Below, piece by piece: positions 48,338 to 60,111 of a stretch of 64,000 bases of DNA. Position 1 is the stretch's first letter. Each line of letters starts with the position of its first letter. The notes beneath the pieces are model-generated. The model worked only from the letters and a program-made list of their open reading frames with translations. It was not told where the DNA came from and ran no database searches. Position numbers and translations under genes: made by a program. The stretch spans positions 151,543 to 215,542 of the forward strand of contig NZ_WVTD01000007.1 of NCBI RefSeq assembly GCF_009856825.1, given 5' to 3'. Origin of the DNA: Novosphingobium silvae. Its GTDB lineage: Bacteria > Pseudomonadota > Alphaproteobacteria > Sphingomonadales > Sphingomonadaceae.

Positions 48338-49354
48338 GTGGACAGCCGTGCGCATGTAAGACGGGGCACGTGCCCGGGCCGCGATGAGCCTTCGTCGTAT
48401 CGCGTCCCGCCCCGTCGCAATCAGGCCATCGAACTCCTCCGCATCGTCGCCGCCTACGGGATCGTGGCTTACCACGCAGGCGCGCCGTTCAGGGAAGTTA
48501 CGTATGCGGGCTTGGTCGTGTTCCTGATCCTTGCGCCGTACGTGAGCCTGGCCGGAAACCGCAAGAAGGCCCGGAGCGTCAGGAGCCTTGCGGTGGCTTA
48601 CCTCGTGCCATGGCTGTTCTGGCTACTGTTCTATGGCATGCTGAACCTAAAATGGGGGAGGCCGCTGCTTCCGGTCGAAAATCCCGTCGCGGGTTTGCTT
48701 TACGGCACAAGCGAGCACCTGTGGTTTCTGCCTGCCGTCTTCATTGCTATCGCGCTGCTAAATTTCCTTACGAAGCGTATTCCGGTGCCTGTGCTGTTCT
48801 GGATTTCGGCGCTTGGCGCGGCCCTGCTTCTGGCGAGTGCACCTGTTTGGCGGAGCGCCGGGGCAGGGCTCGTCCCACCACTTGGCCAGTGGATACATGC
48901 CGCGCCGGGGCTCCTGATCGGAGTGGCGCTCGGTCTGGCGGGCCAGCTTTCCTTCACCGCACGGGCGTTTGCTGCGACGCTGGTCGGAACGGCGTTGATC
49001 TGCCTTGCCTTCGGGATCGTGCCGGGCGTCAGTGGCCCTTATCTGGTGGGAACGCTGGCAGCGGCGATAGCTATTGCGGGGCACAGGTGGCGTCTTCCGG
49101 CCAACCTCGACGTGCAGCCGCTTTCGTCGTGCACGCTTGGGGTATACCTCTCTCACATCTTCTGGCTTGCCGTTTTCTATCGTGTGAGCGGCGAGGGCAG
49201 CTACACGACCGTCACGGCCGCGTTCCTTTGCGCCTTGGGTGCGACCTGGCTCCTCCAAAGACTGGTCCCACCCAGCCAGTGGGTGATCGGCCGCGGCTTT
49301 CCATTTCGAATGGACGTACGGACTTTGCGGCCATCTCCGAATACGGCCGGGTAG
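48338..49354 (+). CDS. Acyltransferase-3 family membrane protein
   Basis: The 338-residue protein starts with GTG, and GGGAGCAGTGG lies upstream. It has about ten hydrophobic segments (VVFLILAPYVSLAG, YLVPWLFWLLFYGMLN, LVGTALICLAFGIVPG). The early NQAIELLRIVAAYGIVAYHA with its Arg and His is the active-site block of acyltransferase-3 (OafA-like) enzymes, which O-acylate surface sugars. Target and role are inferred; an ExoY-like gene is about 10 kb downstream. Region 48176-48337 contains no clear element. Confidence 0.85.
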   Translation: MDSRAHVRRGTCPGRDEPSSYRVPPRRNQAIELLRIVAAYGIVAYHAGAPFREVTYAGLVVFLILAPYVSLAGNRKKARSVRSLAVAYLVPWLFWLLFYGMLNLKWGRPLLPVENPVAGLLYGTSEHLWFLPAVFIAIALLNFLTKRIPVPVLFWISALGAALLLASAPVWRSAGAGLVPPLGQWIHAAPGLLIGVALGLAGQLSFTARAFAATLVGTALICLAFGIVPGVSGPYLVGTLAAAIAIAGHRWRLPANLDVQPLSSCTLGVYLSHIFWLAVFYRVSGEGSYTTVTAAFLCALGATWLLQRLVPPSQWVIGRGFPFRMDVRTLRPSPNTAG

Positions 49355-49573
49355 AGGTCCAGCGCGGCAGTTGCACTCGATGTCATCGTCCGTGCCGTGC
49401 CTCAAATCGAGAATCATGCCGCATTGCACAATGGCTCTTGCCGCTAGCGGGGCCTGTGCTAGCCATTGGCGCTCAGGACAGGCAAGGCATCGCTCGGGCG
49501 TTCCGACGTTGATCTTGGCGTCTCGGGGCAGCCGCGTTCCGGCGCTCGTCGCAGCAAGTCAAGGAGTGCTCTC

Positions 49574-52003
49574 GTGGCCAGTGAATCCGAGCTCGGTATC
49601 AAGCCCGTCACGTCCTCCGAACTGGACCAGCACATCATGCGCGTCCTCCGCAATCGGGTGGGCAAGGACGAGCGCGCGGCGAAGCAGCACGACTGGTACC
49701 GCGCGGCGATCTATGCCCTGCGCGACGAAATCATCGATGCCTGGTTCAAATCCACCCGCCGCACATACGATGCAGGCGGAAAGCGGGTGTACTATCTTTC
49801 CATGGAGTTCCTGATCGGGCGCTTGCTGCGCGACGCCCTGTCGAACATGGGCTTGACCCGCGAGATGGAAAAAGCCCTGGCCGCCCACGGCCTTGACCTT
49901 GCCGAGCTCGAGGAGATGGAGCCAGATGCGGCGCTCGGCAACGGCGGTTTGGGCCGGCTCGCGGCTTGCTTCATGGAGAGCCTCGCCACTCTCGATATTC
50001 CGGCCTACGGCTACGGCATCCGCTATGTGAACGGCATGTTCCGCCAGCGCATCGAGGACGGCTGGCAGGTCGAGCTACCGGAAACCTGGCTTGCTCACGG
50101 CAACCCCTGGGAGTTCGAGCGGGTGGAGAGCACCTACCTCATCGGCTTCGGAGGAGAAGTTGTCGCGCATGGGGACGGCGTGGTGTGGGACCCGGCCGAG
50201 AAAGTGGAAGCGACCGCAGTCGATACGCCGGTGGTTGGATGGAAGGGGAAGCGCGTAAACACGTTGCGCCTGTGGACAGCCAATCCGGTCGACCCTCTCA
50301 AGCTGGACGCGTTCAACGCGGGAGACCACCTGGGGGCGCTGTCGGAGCAAATGCGGGCCGAAAGCCTTGTGCGCGTGCTCTACCCAGCGGATTCCAGCGC
50401 GGCCGGGCAGGAACTGCGGCTGCGACAGGAGTACTTCTTCACCGCCGCTTCCATTCAGGACATCGTTCGCCGGCACGTCCAGTACGCCGGAGACGTGCGG
50501 ACCTTGCACGAAAAGGCCGCGATACAGCTCAACGATACGCACCCATCGGTTGCTGTCGCCGAGCTGATGCGCCAGCTTGTGGACGTCCATGGGCTTGAAT
50601 TCAGCGAGGCGTGGGAAGTCTGCAAGAAGACCATCTCCTACACCAACCATACATTGCTGCCGGAAGCGCTCGAGACCTGGCCCTTGCCGCTGTTCGAGCG
50701 GTTGCTCCCCCGGCACATGCAGATCATCTATGCGATCAACAGTCGCGTCCTGCGTGAAGCGCGCAAGACCGGTTGTACCGACGCGCAGATTGCCGCGATC
50801 TCCCTCATCGACGAGAGCGGCGAACGGCGGGTGCGCATGGCGAACCTCGCCTTTGTGGGCGCTCATTCCGTCAATGGCGTGGCGGCGCTTCATACCGAGC
50901 TGATGAAGGAGACCGTTTTCGCCGATCTCCATGCGCTTTACCCCACGCGCATCAATAACAAGACCAATGGCGTCACGCCTCGCCGATGGCTGCAGCAGTG
51001 CAATCCGGGGCTCACCGAGGTCATAAAGGACGCGATCGGGCCTGCCTTCCTGGACGATGCAGCCCGGCTTTCAGACCTCCAGGCGATGGCAGAGGATGCC
51101 GCGCTGGGCGAGCGCATCGACGAGGTCAAGCGGGCGAACAAGGTCGCTCTTGCCGAGCATATCCGTCGCACCATGGGCATTCGGCTGGATCCGGGTGCAC
51201 TGTTCGACGTGCAAATCAAGCGCATCCACGAGTACAAGCGCCAACTGCTCAACCTGATCGAGACTGTCGCGCTGTACGACCAGATCCGCAGTCATCCCGA
51301 ACGCGACTGGGTGCCGCGCGTAAAGATCTTCGGCGGTAAGGCGGCGCCAAGCTATCACAACGCCAAGCTGATCATCAAACTGGCGAACGACATTGCCCGA
51401 CGCGTGAATTCGGATCCCTCGGTCGGTGGCCTGCTGAAGGTGGTCTATGTTCCCAACTACAATGTGAGCTATGCGGAACGGATCATTCCCGCTGCCGATC
51501 TTTCGGAGCAGATCTCTACGGCCGGAATGGAAGCCTCCGGTACCGGCAACATGAAGTTCGCGCTGAACGGCGCGCTCACCATCGGTACTCTTGATGGTGC
51601 GAACGTGGAAATCAAGGAGCGCGTGGGCGACGATAACATCGTCATCTTCGGTCTGACAGCCGAGGAAGTCGCGGCAAAGCGGGCGGGGGAGTACAACCCG
51701 CGTGAGCTGATCGAACAATCCCGCGAGCTTTCACAGGCGCTTTCCGCGATCGCTTCGGGCGTGTTTTCGCCCGACGATCCCAACCGCTATCACAGCCTGA
51801 TCAACGGCATCTACGAAAACGACTGGTTCATGTGCGCGGCGGACTTCGACGCCTATGCCGCCGCCCAGCGCGAGGTCGACGACCGGTGGGAGAATAAAGC
51901 CGGTTGGCGGGCTTCCATGATACGGAACATTGCCAATGTAGGGTGGTTCTCCTCGGACCGGACTATCGGTGAGTACGCCAAGGAAATCTGGAAAGTCCTG
52001 TGA
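49574..52003 (+). CDS. glgP: Glycogen phosphorylase
   Basis: The 809-residue enzyme starts at the GTG at 49574, where AAGGAGTGCTCTC gives a good ribosome site; the frame is open further upstream. DAALGNGGLGRLAACFMESL near the start and the PLP-binding block EASGTGNMKFALNGALTIGT around residue 660 are diagnostic. It releases glucose-1-phosphate from glycogen. It is the first gene of the glg cluster and overlaps glgB by four bases (GTGA). The 220 bp upstream must hold the operon promoter; no clear one was identified. Confidence 0.95.
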   Translation: MASESELGIKPVTSSELDQHIMRVLRNRVGKDERAAKQHDWYRAAIYALRDEIIDAWFKSTRRTYDAGGKRVYYLSMEFLIGRLLRDALSNMGLTREMEKALAAHGLDLAELEEMEPDAALGNGGLGRLAACFMESLATLDIPAYGYGIRYVNGMFRQRIEDGWQVELPETWLAHGNPWEFERVESTYLIGFGGEVVAHGDGVVWDPAEKVEATAVDTPVVGWKGKRVNTLRLWTANPVDPLKLDAFNAGDHLGALSEQMRAESLVRVLYPADSSAAGQELRLRQEYFFTAASIQDIVRRHVQYAGDVRTLHEKAAIQLNDTHPSVAVAELMRQLVDVHGLEFSEAWEVCKKTISYTNHTLLPEALETWPLPLFERLLPRHMQIIYAINSRVLREARKTGCTDAQIAAISLIDESGERRVRMANLAFVGAHSVNGVAALHTELMKETVFADLHALYPTRINNKTNGVTPRRWLQQCNPGLTEVIKDAIGPAFLDDAARLSDLQAMAEDAALGERIDEVKRANKVALAEHIRRTMGIRLDPGALFDVQIKRIHEYKRQLLNLIETVALYDQIRSHPERDWVPRVKIFGGKAAPSYHNAKLIIKLANDIARRVNSDPSVGGLLKVVYVPNYNVSYAERIIPAADLSEQISTAGMEASGTGNMKFALNGALTIGTLDGANVEIKERVGDDNIVIFGLTAEEVAAKRAGEYNPRELIEQSRELSQALSAIASGVFSPDDPNRYHSLINGIYENDWFMCAADFDAYAAAQREVDDRWENKAGWRASMIRNIANVGWFSSDRTIGEYAKEIWKVL

Positions 52004-54174
52004 AGCCATCCGAAAGTGCCATCGATACGCTGCTTCACGGGGTAAACTCCGACCCGTTCTCCCTGCTGGGTGCACATGCCGCGCCCGACGGAACATATCT
52101 TCGTGCAATCCTGCCGGGCGCCGAATGCGTCGAGGCCTTCAGCCTGGACGGGCGGCGCCTCGGTACTCTCGAGAAGGTCGACGAACGCTTCCTGTTCGAG
52201 GGCCGTCTACGGATCAAGCCTCAGCCTATCCGCTACCGCTGCAGCGCGCAGGAGCATGACTGGCTGATCACCGACCCATACACCTTCGGTCCGGTCCTGG
52301 GACCGGTGGACGATCTGCTGATCGCCGAAGGTACGCACTTCCGTCTGTTCGACAAGCTGGGTGCCCACATCATCGAGCACGAGGGCGCGAAAGGCGTTCA
52401 CTTTGCCGTGTGGGCTCCAAATGCCCAGGTCGTCAGCGTGGTTGGGGACTTCAACGATTGGGACCCCCGCCGCCACGTCATGCGCAACCGCATCGACATT
52501 GGTGTGTGGGAGATATTCATCCCGGACATCGGCGATTATCGCGCCTACAAGTATCACATCGTCGGCGCCGATGGATCGGTGCAGCCGCTGAAGGCTGATC
52601 CTTTCGCCTTCATGTCGGAGATTCGCCCAGCGACCGCGTCGATGACAGCGCTTCCGGCCAAGCTCGACTGGGGGGATGAGGCGCACCGGTCGCACTGGGC
52701 ATCGGTCGATGCGCGCAAGACGCCGATCTCCATCTATGAGGTGCACGCCGGTTCCTGGCAGCGCGACCGTTGGGACTGGTTCCTCAACTGGGATGACCTT
52801 GCCGACCAGCTCATCCCCTACGTGGTAGAGATGGGCTTTACTCACATCGAGTTCATGCCCATCAGCGAGCATCCCTACGATCCATCGTGGGGTTACCAGA
52901 CGACCGGCCTGTTCGCGCCGAGTTCCCGCTTCGGTGAACCGGCCGGCTTTGCCCGCTTCGTCGATGGCGCCCATCGCGCCGGTATCGGCGTTCTGCTCGA
53001 CTGGGTGCCGGCACACTTTCCGAAGGACGATCATGGGCTCGTGCGTTTCGACGGCACCGCCCTTTACGAGCACGAGGATCCCCGTCTCGGTTTTCAGCCC
53101 GACTGGAACACGCTGATCTACAACTTCGGTCGCCGCGAGGTATCGAGTTTCCTCGTCAACAACGCCCTGTTCTGGGCGGAGCGCTATCACGTCGATGGTC
53201 TGCGCGTCGATGCCGTGGCCTCAATGCTGTATCGCGACTACTCGCGCAAAGCGGGGGAGTGGATACCCAACAAGGAAGGTGGCCGCGAAAACTGGGAAGC
53301 CGTGGAGTTCCTGAGGGCAACGAACCGCGCCGTTTATGCCCAGCATCCCGGCTTCATGACCATCGCCGAGGAATCCACGGCATGGCCGGGGGTCACCCAG
53401 CCGGCCTATGAGGGCGACGGCAAGGGCAAGGAAACCGCTCTCGGCTTCGGCTTCAAATGGAACATGGGCTTCATGCACGACACGCTGCGCTATATGGCGC
53501 GCGATCCCGTGCACCGGCGTTACCATCATGACGATCTGACGTTCGGCCTGATGTATGCTTTCTCCGAGAACTACGTCCTTCCGCTCAGCCACGACGAGGT
53601 GGTGCACGGCAAGGGCTCGCTGCTCGGCAAGATGAGCGGTGATGACTGGCAGAAGTTCGCAAACCTGCGCGCGTACTATGCCTTTATGTGGGGATATCCG
53701 GGCAAGAAGCTGCTCTTCATGGGGCAGGAGTTTGCTCAGCGCCGGGAATGGAGCGAGGATCGTGCGCTCGATTGGGATCTAAGAGGCGCGCCGGCTCACG
53801 AGGGCGTGCGCAACCTCGTCAAGGATCTGAATCGCCTGTACCGCACGAAACAAGCCCTTCACGCCGGAGACTGTGATGCAGGCGGGTTCGAGTGGCTGAT
53901 CGTGGATGATGCCGCGAACTCTGTCTTCGCGTGGCTGCGAAAGGCGCCGGGCGCCAATCCGGTCGCAGTGATCGCCAACATGACTCCAAAGATGCACAGC
54001 GGCTATGACGTGCCTCTCCCTCATGACGGCAACTGGAACGAGGTCCTTAACAGCGACTCCGTTCACTACGGAGGAACCGGCAAGGGCAACCTGGGCCAGG
54101 TGAAGGCAAATGGCGGCCGGGCAAGCGTCACACTGCCCCCGATGGCCACGATCATGCTCGAGTATGCCGGCTGA
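52000..54174 (+). CDS. glgB: 1,4-alpha-glucan branching enzyme
   Basis: The 724-residue enzyme has an N-terminal domain, a CBM48 module (VHFAVWAPNAQVVSVVGDFN), and a GH13 barrel with nucleophile Asp in VDGLRVDAVASMLYRDY, acid/base Glu in MTIAEESTAWPGV and LPLSHDEVVHGKGSLL. It transfers alpha-1,4 chains to make alpha-1,6 branches. GTG start overlaps glgP stop. Confidence 0.96.
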   Translation: MKPSESAIDTLLHGVNSDPFSLLGAHAAPDGTYLRAILPGAECVEAFSLDGRRLGTLEKVDERFLFEGRLRIKPQPIRYRCSAQEHDWLITDPYTFGPVLGPVDDLLIAEGTHFRLFDKLGAHIIEHEGAKGVHFAVWAPNAQVVSVVGDFNDWDPRRHVMRNRIDIGVWEIFIPDIGDYRAYKYHIVGADGSVQPLKADPFAFMSEIRPATASMTALPAKLDWGDEAHRSHWASVDARKTPISIYEVHAGSWQRDRWDWFLNWDDLADQLIPYVVEMGFTHIEFMPISEHPYDPSWGYQTTGLFAPSSRFGEPAGFARFVDGAHRAGIGVLLDWVPAHFPKDDHGLVRFDGTALYEHEDPRLGFQPDWNTLIYNFGRREVSSFLVNNALFWAERYHVDGLRVDAVASMLYRDYSRKAGEWIPNKEGGRENWEAVEFLRATNRAVYAQHPGFMTIAEESTAWPGVTQPAYEGDGKGKETALGFGFKWNMGFMHDTLRYMARDPVHRRYHHDDLTFGLMYAFSENYVLPLSHDEVVHGKGSLLGKMSGDDWQKFANLRAYYAFMWGYPGKKLLFMGQEFAQRREWSEDRALDWDLRGAPAHEGVRNLVKDLNRLYRTKQALHAGDCDAGGFEWLIVDDAANSVFAWLRKAPGANPVAVIANMTPKMHSGYDVPLPHDGNWNEVLNSDSVHYGGTGKGNLGQVKANGGRASVTLPPMATIMLEYAG

Positions 54175-54223
54175 GCAACGGCACAACGATAACCCGTCGC
54201 ATGGCGACCATGGAGAGTGAGCG

Positions 54224-55483
54224 ATGAGAACACCGTCAGGCCCGCTTGCGCGCGAAGCCATGGCATACGTCCTTGCCGGCGGGCGCGGCAGCCGTCTCAA
54301 GGAGCTGACCGATAATCGGGCCAAGCCTGCGGTTTACTTCGGGGGCAAGGCGCGCATCATCGACTTCGCTCTTTCGAACGCCATCAACTCGGGCATCCGC
54401 CGTATCGGTGTCGCCACGCAGTACAAGGCGCATAGTCTGATCCGGCACATGCAACGCGCCTGGAACTTCATGCGGCCGGAGCGCAACGAAAGCTTCGACA
54501 TTCTTCCGGCAAGTCAGCGTATTTCGGAACTCCTCTGGTATGAAGGCACGGCCGACGCCGTCTACCAGAACATCGACATCATCGAAGTGCACGATCCCAA
54601 GTACATGGTCATCCTGGCGGGGGATCACGTCTACAAAATGGACTACGAGTTGATGTTGCAGCAGCACGTCAACTCCGGGGCCGACGTGACGGTGGGATGC
54701 CTTGTCGTACCGCGCATGGAAGCAGTGGCGTTTGGCGTCATGCATGTCGACAATTCAGACCGCATCACCGCCTTTGTCGAGAAGCCTGCCGATCCGCCCG
54801 GCATACCGGGCCAGGAAGACATGGCCTTGGCGTCCATGGGCATCTACGTCTTCAACACCGACTTCCTGTTCGACCAACTGCGCCGGGATGCGGCCGACCC
54901 CGACAGCAAGCGCGACTTTGGCGGCGACATTATCCCGTACATCGTCAAGCACGGCCATGCCCAGGCGCATCGTTTCACGGACAGCTGCATCCGCGCTGCG
55001 GAAGAAATAGAGGAATACTGGCGCGATGCCGGTACTCTCGACGCATATTTCGAAGCCAACCTCGATCTGACCGATACAGTGCCGAAGCTGGATATGTACG
55101 ACCGTGAGTGGCCGATCTGGTCCGATGCCGTCGTCGCTGCTCCTGCCAAGTTCGTCCATGACGAAGATGGCCGCCGCGGCCATGCAATTTCGTCACTCAT
55201 TTCGAACGATTGCATCGTCTCGGGCGCGCTCGCCAAGCGCTCGTTGCTGATGACGGGCGTGAAGATGGGGAGCTTCTCCTGTGTGGAGGAGGCGGTGGTT
55301 CTTCCCCATTGCAACATCGGGCGCCATGCCCGCCTGAAACGCGTGATCATCGATTCCGGCGTCCGTATTCCGGAAGGGCTTGTGGTAGGTGATGACCCGG
55401 AACTCGACGCGCAGCGTTTCCGGCGAACCGAGAATGGCGTTTGCCTCATCACGAAGCCGATGATCGACCGGTTGGACCTGTAA
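54224..55483 (+). CDS. glgC: Glucose-1-phosphate adenylyltransferase (ADP-glucose pyrophosphorylase)
   Basis: The 419-residue enzyme has [20 protein letters not shown] (nucleotide loop), [33 protein letters not shown] and [13 protein letters not shown], all canonical, plus a left-handed beta-helix C-terminus. It makes ADP-glucose, the committed step of glycogen synthesis, and is normally allosterically controlled by fructose phosphates. GGAGAGTGAGCG precedes the ATG. Confidence 0.96.
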   Translation: MRTPSGPLAREAMAYVLAGGRGSRLKELTDNRAKPAVYFGGKARIIDFALSNAINSGIRRIGVATQYKAHSLIRHMQRAWNFMRPERNESFDILPASQRISELLWYEGTADAVYQNIDIIEVHDPKYMVILAGDHVYKMDYELMLQQHVNSGADVTVGCLVVPRMEAVAFGVMHVDNSDRITAFVEKPADPPGIPGQEDMALASMGIYVFNTDFLFDQLRRDAADPDSKRDFGGDIIPYIVKHGHAQAHRFTDSCIRAAEEIEEYWRDAGTLDAYFEANLDLTDTVPKLDMYDREWPIWSDAVVAAPAKFVHDEDGRRGHAISSLISNDCIVSGALAKRSLLMTGVKMGSFSCVEEAVVLPHCNIGRHARLKRVIIDSGVRIPEGLVVGDDPELDAQRFRRTENGVCLITKPMIDRLDL

Positions 55484-55599
55484 TCGACTGAAAGCGGGAT
55501 GTGTTCGCGTGCGAAATGCCTTGCGTGCAATGCCCTTGAGCGGACCTGTACCAGTCCTTCGAACCTCAAGAAGAAACGCTCCATGATTTCGATCCGGTC

Positions 55600-57071
<1,472 letters not shown>

Positions 57072-57075
<4 letters not shown>

Positions 57076-58886
57076 ATGCACTTGGCGCACGGGTTCTCTC
57101 GGGCACCACGCACTTTGCGGTCCGCTCGCCGCTTGCCGACATGGTCTGGCTGTGCCTGTTCGAGGGAGCGGCGGAAAAGCGCTTTCCGATGGAGCGACGC
57201 GGACTGGACTGGGTGTTGGAAGTCTCGGGGGAGCTTTCCGGCACGTGCTACGGCTATCGTGCGGCCGGGGAATGGGCTCCGGAACGAGGAGCATGGTTCG
57301 ATCCCGCCAAATTGCTGGTCGACCCCTATGCGCTGGAGCTTGACCGGCGCTTCCTACAGGATCCTAAACTAACGATTTTCGGCGATGATACCGCCGACAT
57401 CGTTCCGCGTGCGATCGTTCCGAAGGCGATGCAGCCTGTGTCTCTCAAGCCCCCGCGGTTCGCGCACGGCGGGCTGATTTACGAACTCAATGTCCGCGGC
57501 TTCACAATGTTGCACCCGGAAGTGCCAGCGCACCTGCGCGGCACCATCGCGGCTTTGGCGCACCCTGCCGTCCTGGCGCACTTCAAGAAGCTGTCGGTCA
57601 CCGCTGTCGAGCTGATGCCGATAGTGGCGTGGATCGATGAGCGGCATTTGCCGCCGCTCGGACTCGTGAATGCCTGGGGGTACAACCCGGTCGCCATGAT
57701 GGCGCTTGACCCCGGCCTGTGCCCCGGCGGCGTGGCGGAGCTGCGCAATACGGTAGCCGCACTTCATGCCGAGGGTATCGGCGTCATTCTCGACCTCGTT
57801 CTCAACCACTCTGGCGAAAGCGATATGCAGGGCGGCGTTCTATCGCTGCGGGGGCTGGACGATGCTGCATACTCGCGGGCAGCGGACGGACAGCTGATCA
57901 ACGACACGGGCTGCGGTAACACGCTGGACTTCGCAAACCCCGCTGTTCGCAAGCTGGCTCTTGAAACGCTTCGCCACTTTGTCGCGCAATGTGGCGTGGA
58001 CGGCTTTCGTTTCGATCTTGCGCCCGTGCTCGCTCGCGCTCCGGGTTTCGATCCTGCGGCGCCCTTCTTCGAAGAAGTCGCCATCGATCCCTTGTTGGCG
58101 GATCGCATCTTTATTGCGGAGCCTTGGGACACAGGCCCGGGTGGGTATCAGCTAGGCAGGTTTCCACCAAACTGGCTGGAATGGAATGATCGGTTCCGCG
58201 ATGACGTACGCCGTTTCTGGAGAGGGGATGGGAAGCTGGGCGACTTGGCCTCTCGGCTTGCCGGATCGACCGACATTTTCGGGCATCCACCTCCCGGGCA
58301 GCCCTGCCGATCAATCAATTTCCTTGCGGCTCATGACGGATTCACTCTGGCAGACGTCGTGTCGTACGAGCAACGGCACAACGAAGCCAATGGTGAGAAC
58401 AACCGGGATGGCCATGCAGAGAACCTTAGCTGGAACAACGGCGTTGAGGGCGCCAGCGATGTAGATGATGTAATCGCCCGCCGGGCGGAGGACCTGCGTG
58501 CGCTTCTGAGGACGCTGTTTGCTTCCACAGGCACCATCATGTTGACGGCAGGCGACGAGTTTGGCCGTACTCAGAAGGGCAACAACAATGCATACTGCCA
58601 GGACAACCCGCTCAGCTGGATCAACTGGGCAGCGCGGGATCTGACGCTTGAGGAAGAGGTCGCCGTCCTCTCTGCCGATCGCGCCAAGGAAATCACAAGC
58701 TATCGGGAACTCGCCAAGGAAATCAGGTGGCTGCGCCGAGATGGCGCACCGATGACAATCGAAGACTGGGAGCGGCCTGGCGAAAGCTGGATACGTTATG
58801 AAGTGCTTGAGGGCGACAATTGCCGCGCATTCATAATAGATCGTAGCCGTCGCTCCGTAGTATGTGACAATAGTAGTGATGAATAA
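57072..58886 (+). CDS. glgX: Glycogen debranching enzyme (GH13, GlgX/isoamylase type)
   Basis: The 604-residue enzyme starts at ATG 57072 (ATGA overlap with glgA), not at an upstream in-frame GTG or ATG. It has an N-terminal CBM48-like part and a GH13_11 barrel with DLVLNHSGESD, GVDGFRFDLAPVLAR (nucleophile Asp), FIAEPWDTGPGGYQLG (acid/base Glu) and NFLAAHDGFTLADVVSY. It hydrolyses alpha-1,6 branches of phosphorylase-limit dextrins. It closes the glg operon. Its C-terminus is a little shorter than in E. coli. Confidence 0.94.
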
Positions 58887-59024
58887 AAACGCCTGCGCCC
58901 GATTGAAAGTGCAATGATATTTAGCTTTGCAGGTGAGGCGATAACACACCGCCCGAAGCTCATGTCTCCGCTCGATGACATTCAAAAGCGCCTGACGGCA
59001 GGTATCTGATCGAAGTGCTGCCTT
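58887..59024. other. Intergenic gap between converging glgX and sugar-transferase genes
   Basis: No clear terminator hairpin with T-run was found. One TAAATA lies on the minus strand near 58920, the only copy seen in the host part. Confidence 0.4.
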
Positions 59025-59828
59025 TCAGTACACTCCACGCGAGGCAAGTACGGCAGGAACAGTTCGCAGGCAGATGGAGAGATCGTAGCGCGTGGATTTG
59101 CGGCGGGCATAAAGAGCATCCAGACGCACCCGCGCCTCATACGACACTTCGTTACGCCCGCTGACCTGCCAAAGTCCGGTCAGCCCAGGACGTACCGAAC
59201 AATAGGCGCCGAACCGGCCGCCGTAGCGACAGATTTCCCCCTCGATTATGGGGCGGGGGCCTACAACACTCATATGGCCTGCAAGGATGTTGAACAATTG
59301 CGGGAGTTCATCCAGGCTGCTCTTGCGTAGAATAGCGCCAATTGGCGTGATGCGAGGATCATTTCGGAGTTTTTGATCCCGCTCCCACTCTATTCGTGCA
59401 TCAGCCGATGAATCGAGAAGAGATTCCAGAACTTCTTGCGAATTGACGACCATCGTGCGGAACTTGAGGCAGGGGAACAGCTTGCCGTCTCGGCCCACGC
59501 GGTGCTGCACGAACAGGACGGGGCCTGGCGCGGAAAGCTTGATCGCAAGAGCCGAGAGAATGAGGAACGGCAGAAAAACTAGGATGGCTGCCAATGCCAC
59601 GCAGATGTCGAAAGCTCGCCCACGGGGACTGGTCCCGACACGAAGCTCGTCCATCTCGCCGCTATCCAGCGGAACGCCATCCTGCCGGGCTTCTGTGAAG
59701 TCGGTGCAGGAACTGCTCTGATACATCGTGAAAGGCACGACTTGGCCGGTACGCATCGCCTCACCGCGATGAGCCGGTGCAGCTTCCGTCGATCCATCCA
59801 AGCAGATTTCAACCGAGTTGCGGATCAT
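59025..59828 (-). CDS. ExoY-like sugar transferase (undecaprenyl-phosphate glycosyl-1-phosphate transferase)
   Basis: The protein has about 267 residues from ATG 59828. One membrane helix ([20 protein letters not shown]) is followed by the bacterial sugar transferase domain: [40 protein letters not shown] and [18 protein letters not shown], then [20 protein letters not shown]. It starts exopolysaccharide or capsule repeat units by loading a sugar phosphate on undecaprenyl phosphate. No other polysaccharide genes are in the window. Confidence 0.92.
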   Translation of the reverse strand: MIRNSVEICLDGSTEAAPAHRGEAMRTGQVVPFTMYQSSSCTDFTEARQDGVPLDSGEMDELRVGTSPRGRAFDICVALAAILVFLPFLILSALAIKLSAPGPVLFVQHRVGRDGKLFPCLKFRTMVVNSQEVLESLLDSSADARIEWERDQKLRNDPRITPIGAILRKSSLDELPQLFNILAGHMSVVGPRPIIEGEICRYGGRFGAYCSVRPGLTGLWQVSGRNEVSYEARVRLDALYARRKSTRYDLSICLRTVPAVLASRGVY

Positions 59829-60111
59829 GAGATACCATCCCCTTATGGTTGACGGCATGGTAATAGAAGTTAAGGCCAGGTCAATAAGGGCTTGCTGCAA
59901 TGCGGTATGACTAACTGATCGAAAATGAATGTTTGTACATATATTTGGATGAACATAAACACGCTTGCGGATTTGTACTTATAACTGTCTGTAGATTTTG
60001 TATCACTCATAAATCTGAAGAGAAGTCACCTCGTTCAGGTATGAAGTGCTGGCGATGGTTGTGCGTTGGAAAGGACGTTTTGCAGTGCGGAGCCACATGC
60101 TTCCGCTGTGC
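59829..60111. other. AT-rich intergenic region before the sugar-transferase gene
   Basis: This roughly 280-bp gap is AT-rich around 59890-60040 and should contain the promoter of the sugar-transferase gene on the minus strand, but no specific site stands out. No gene is convincing. Confidence 0.4.
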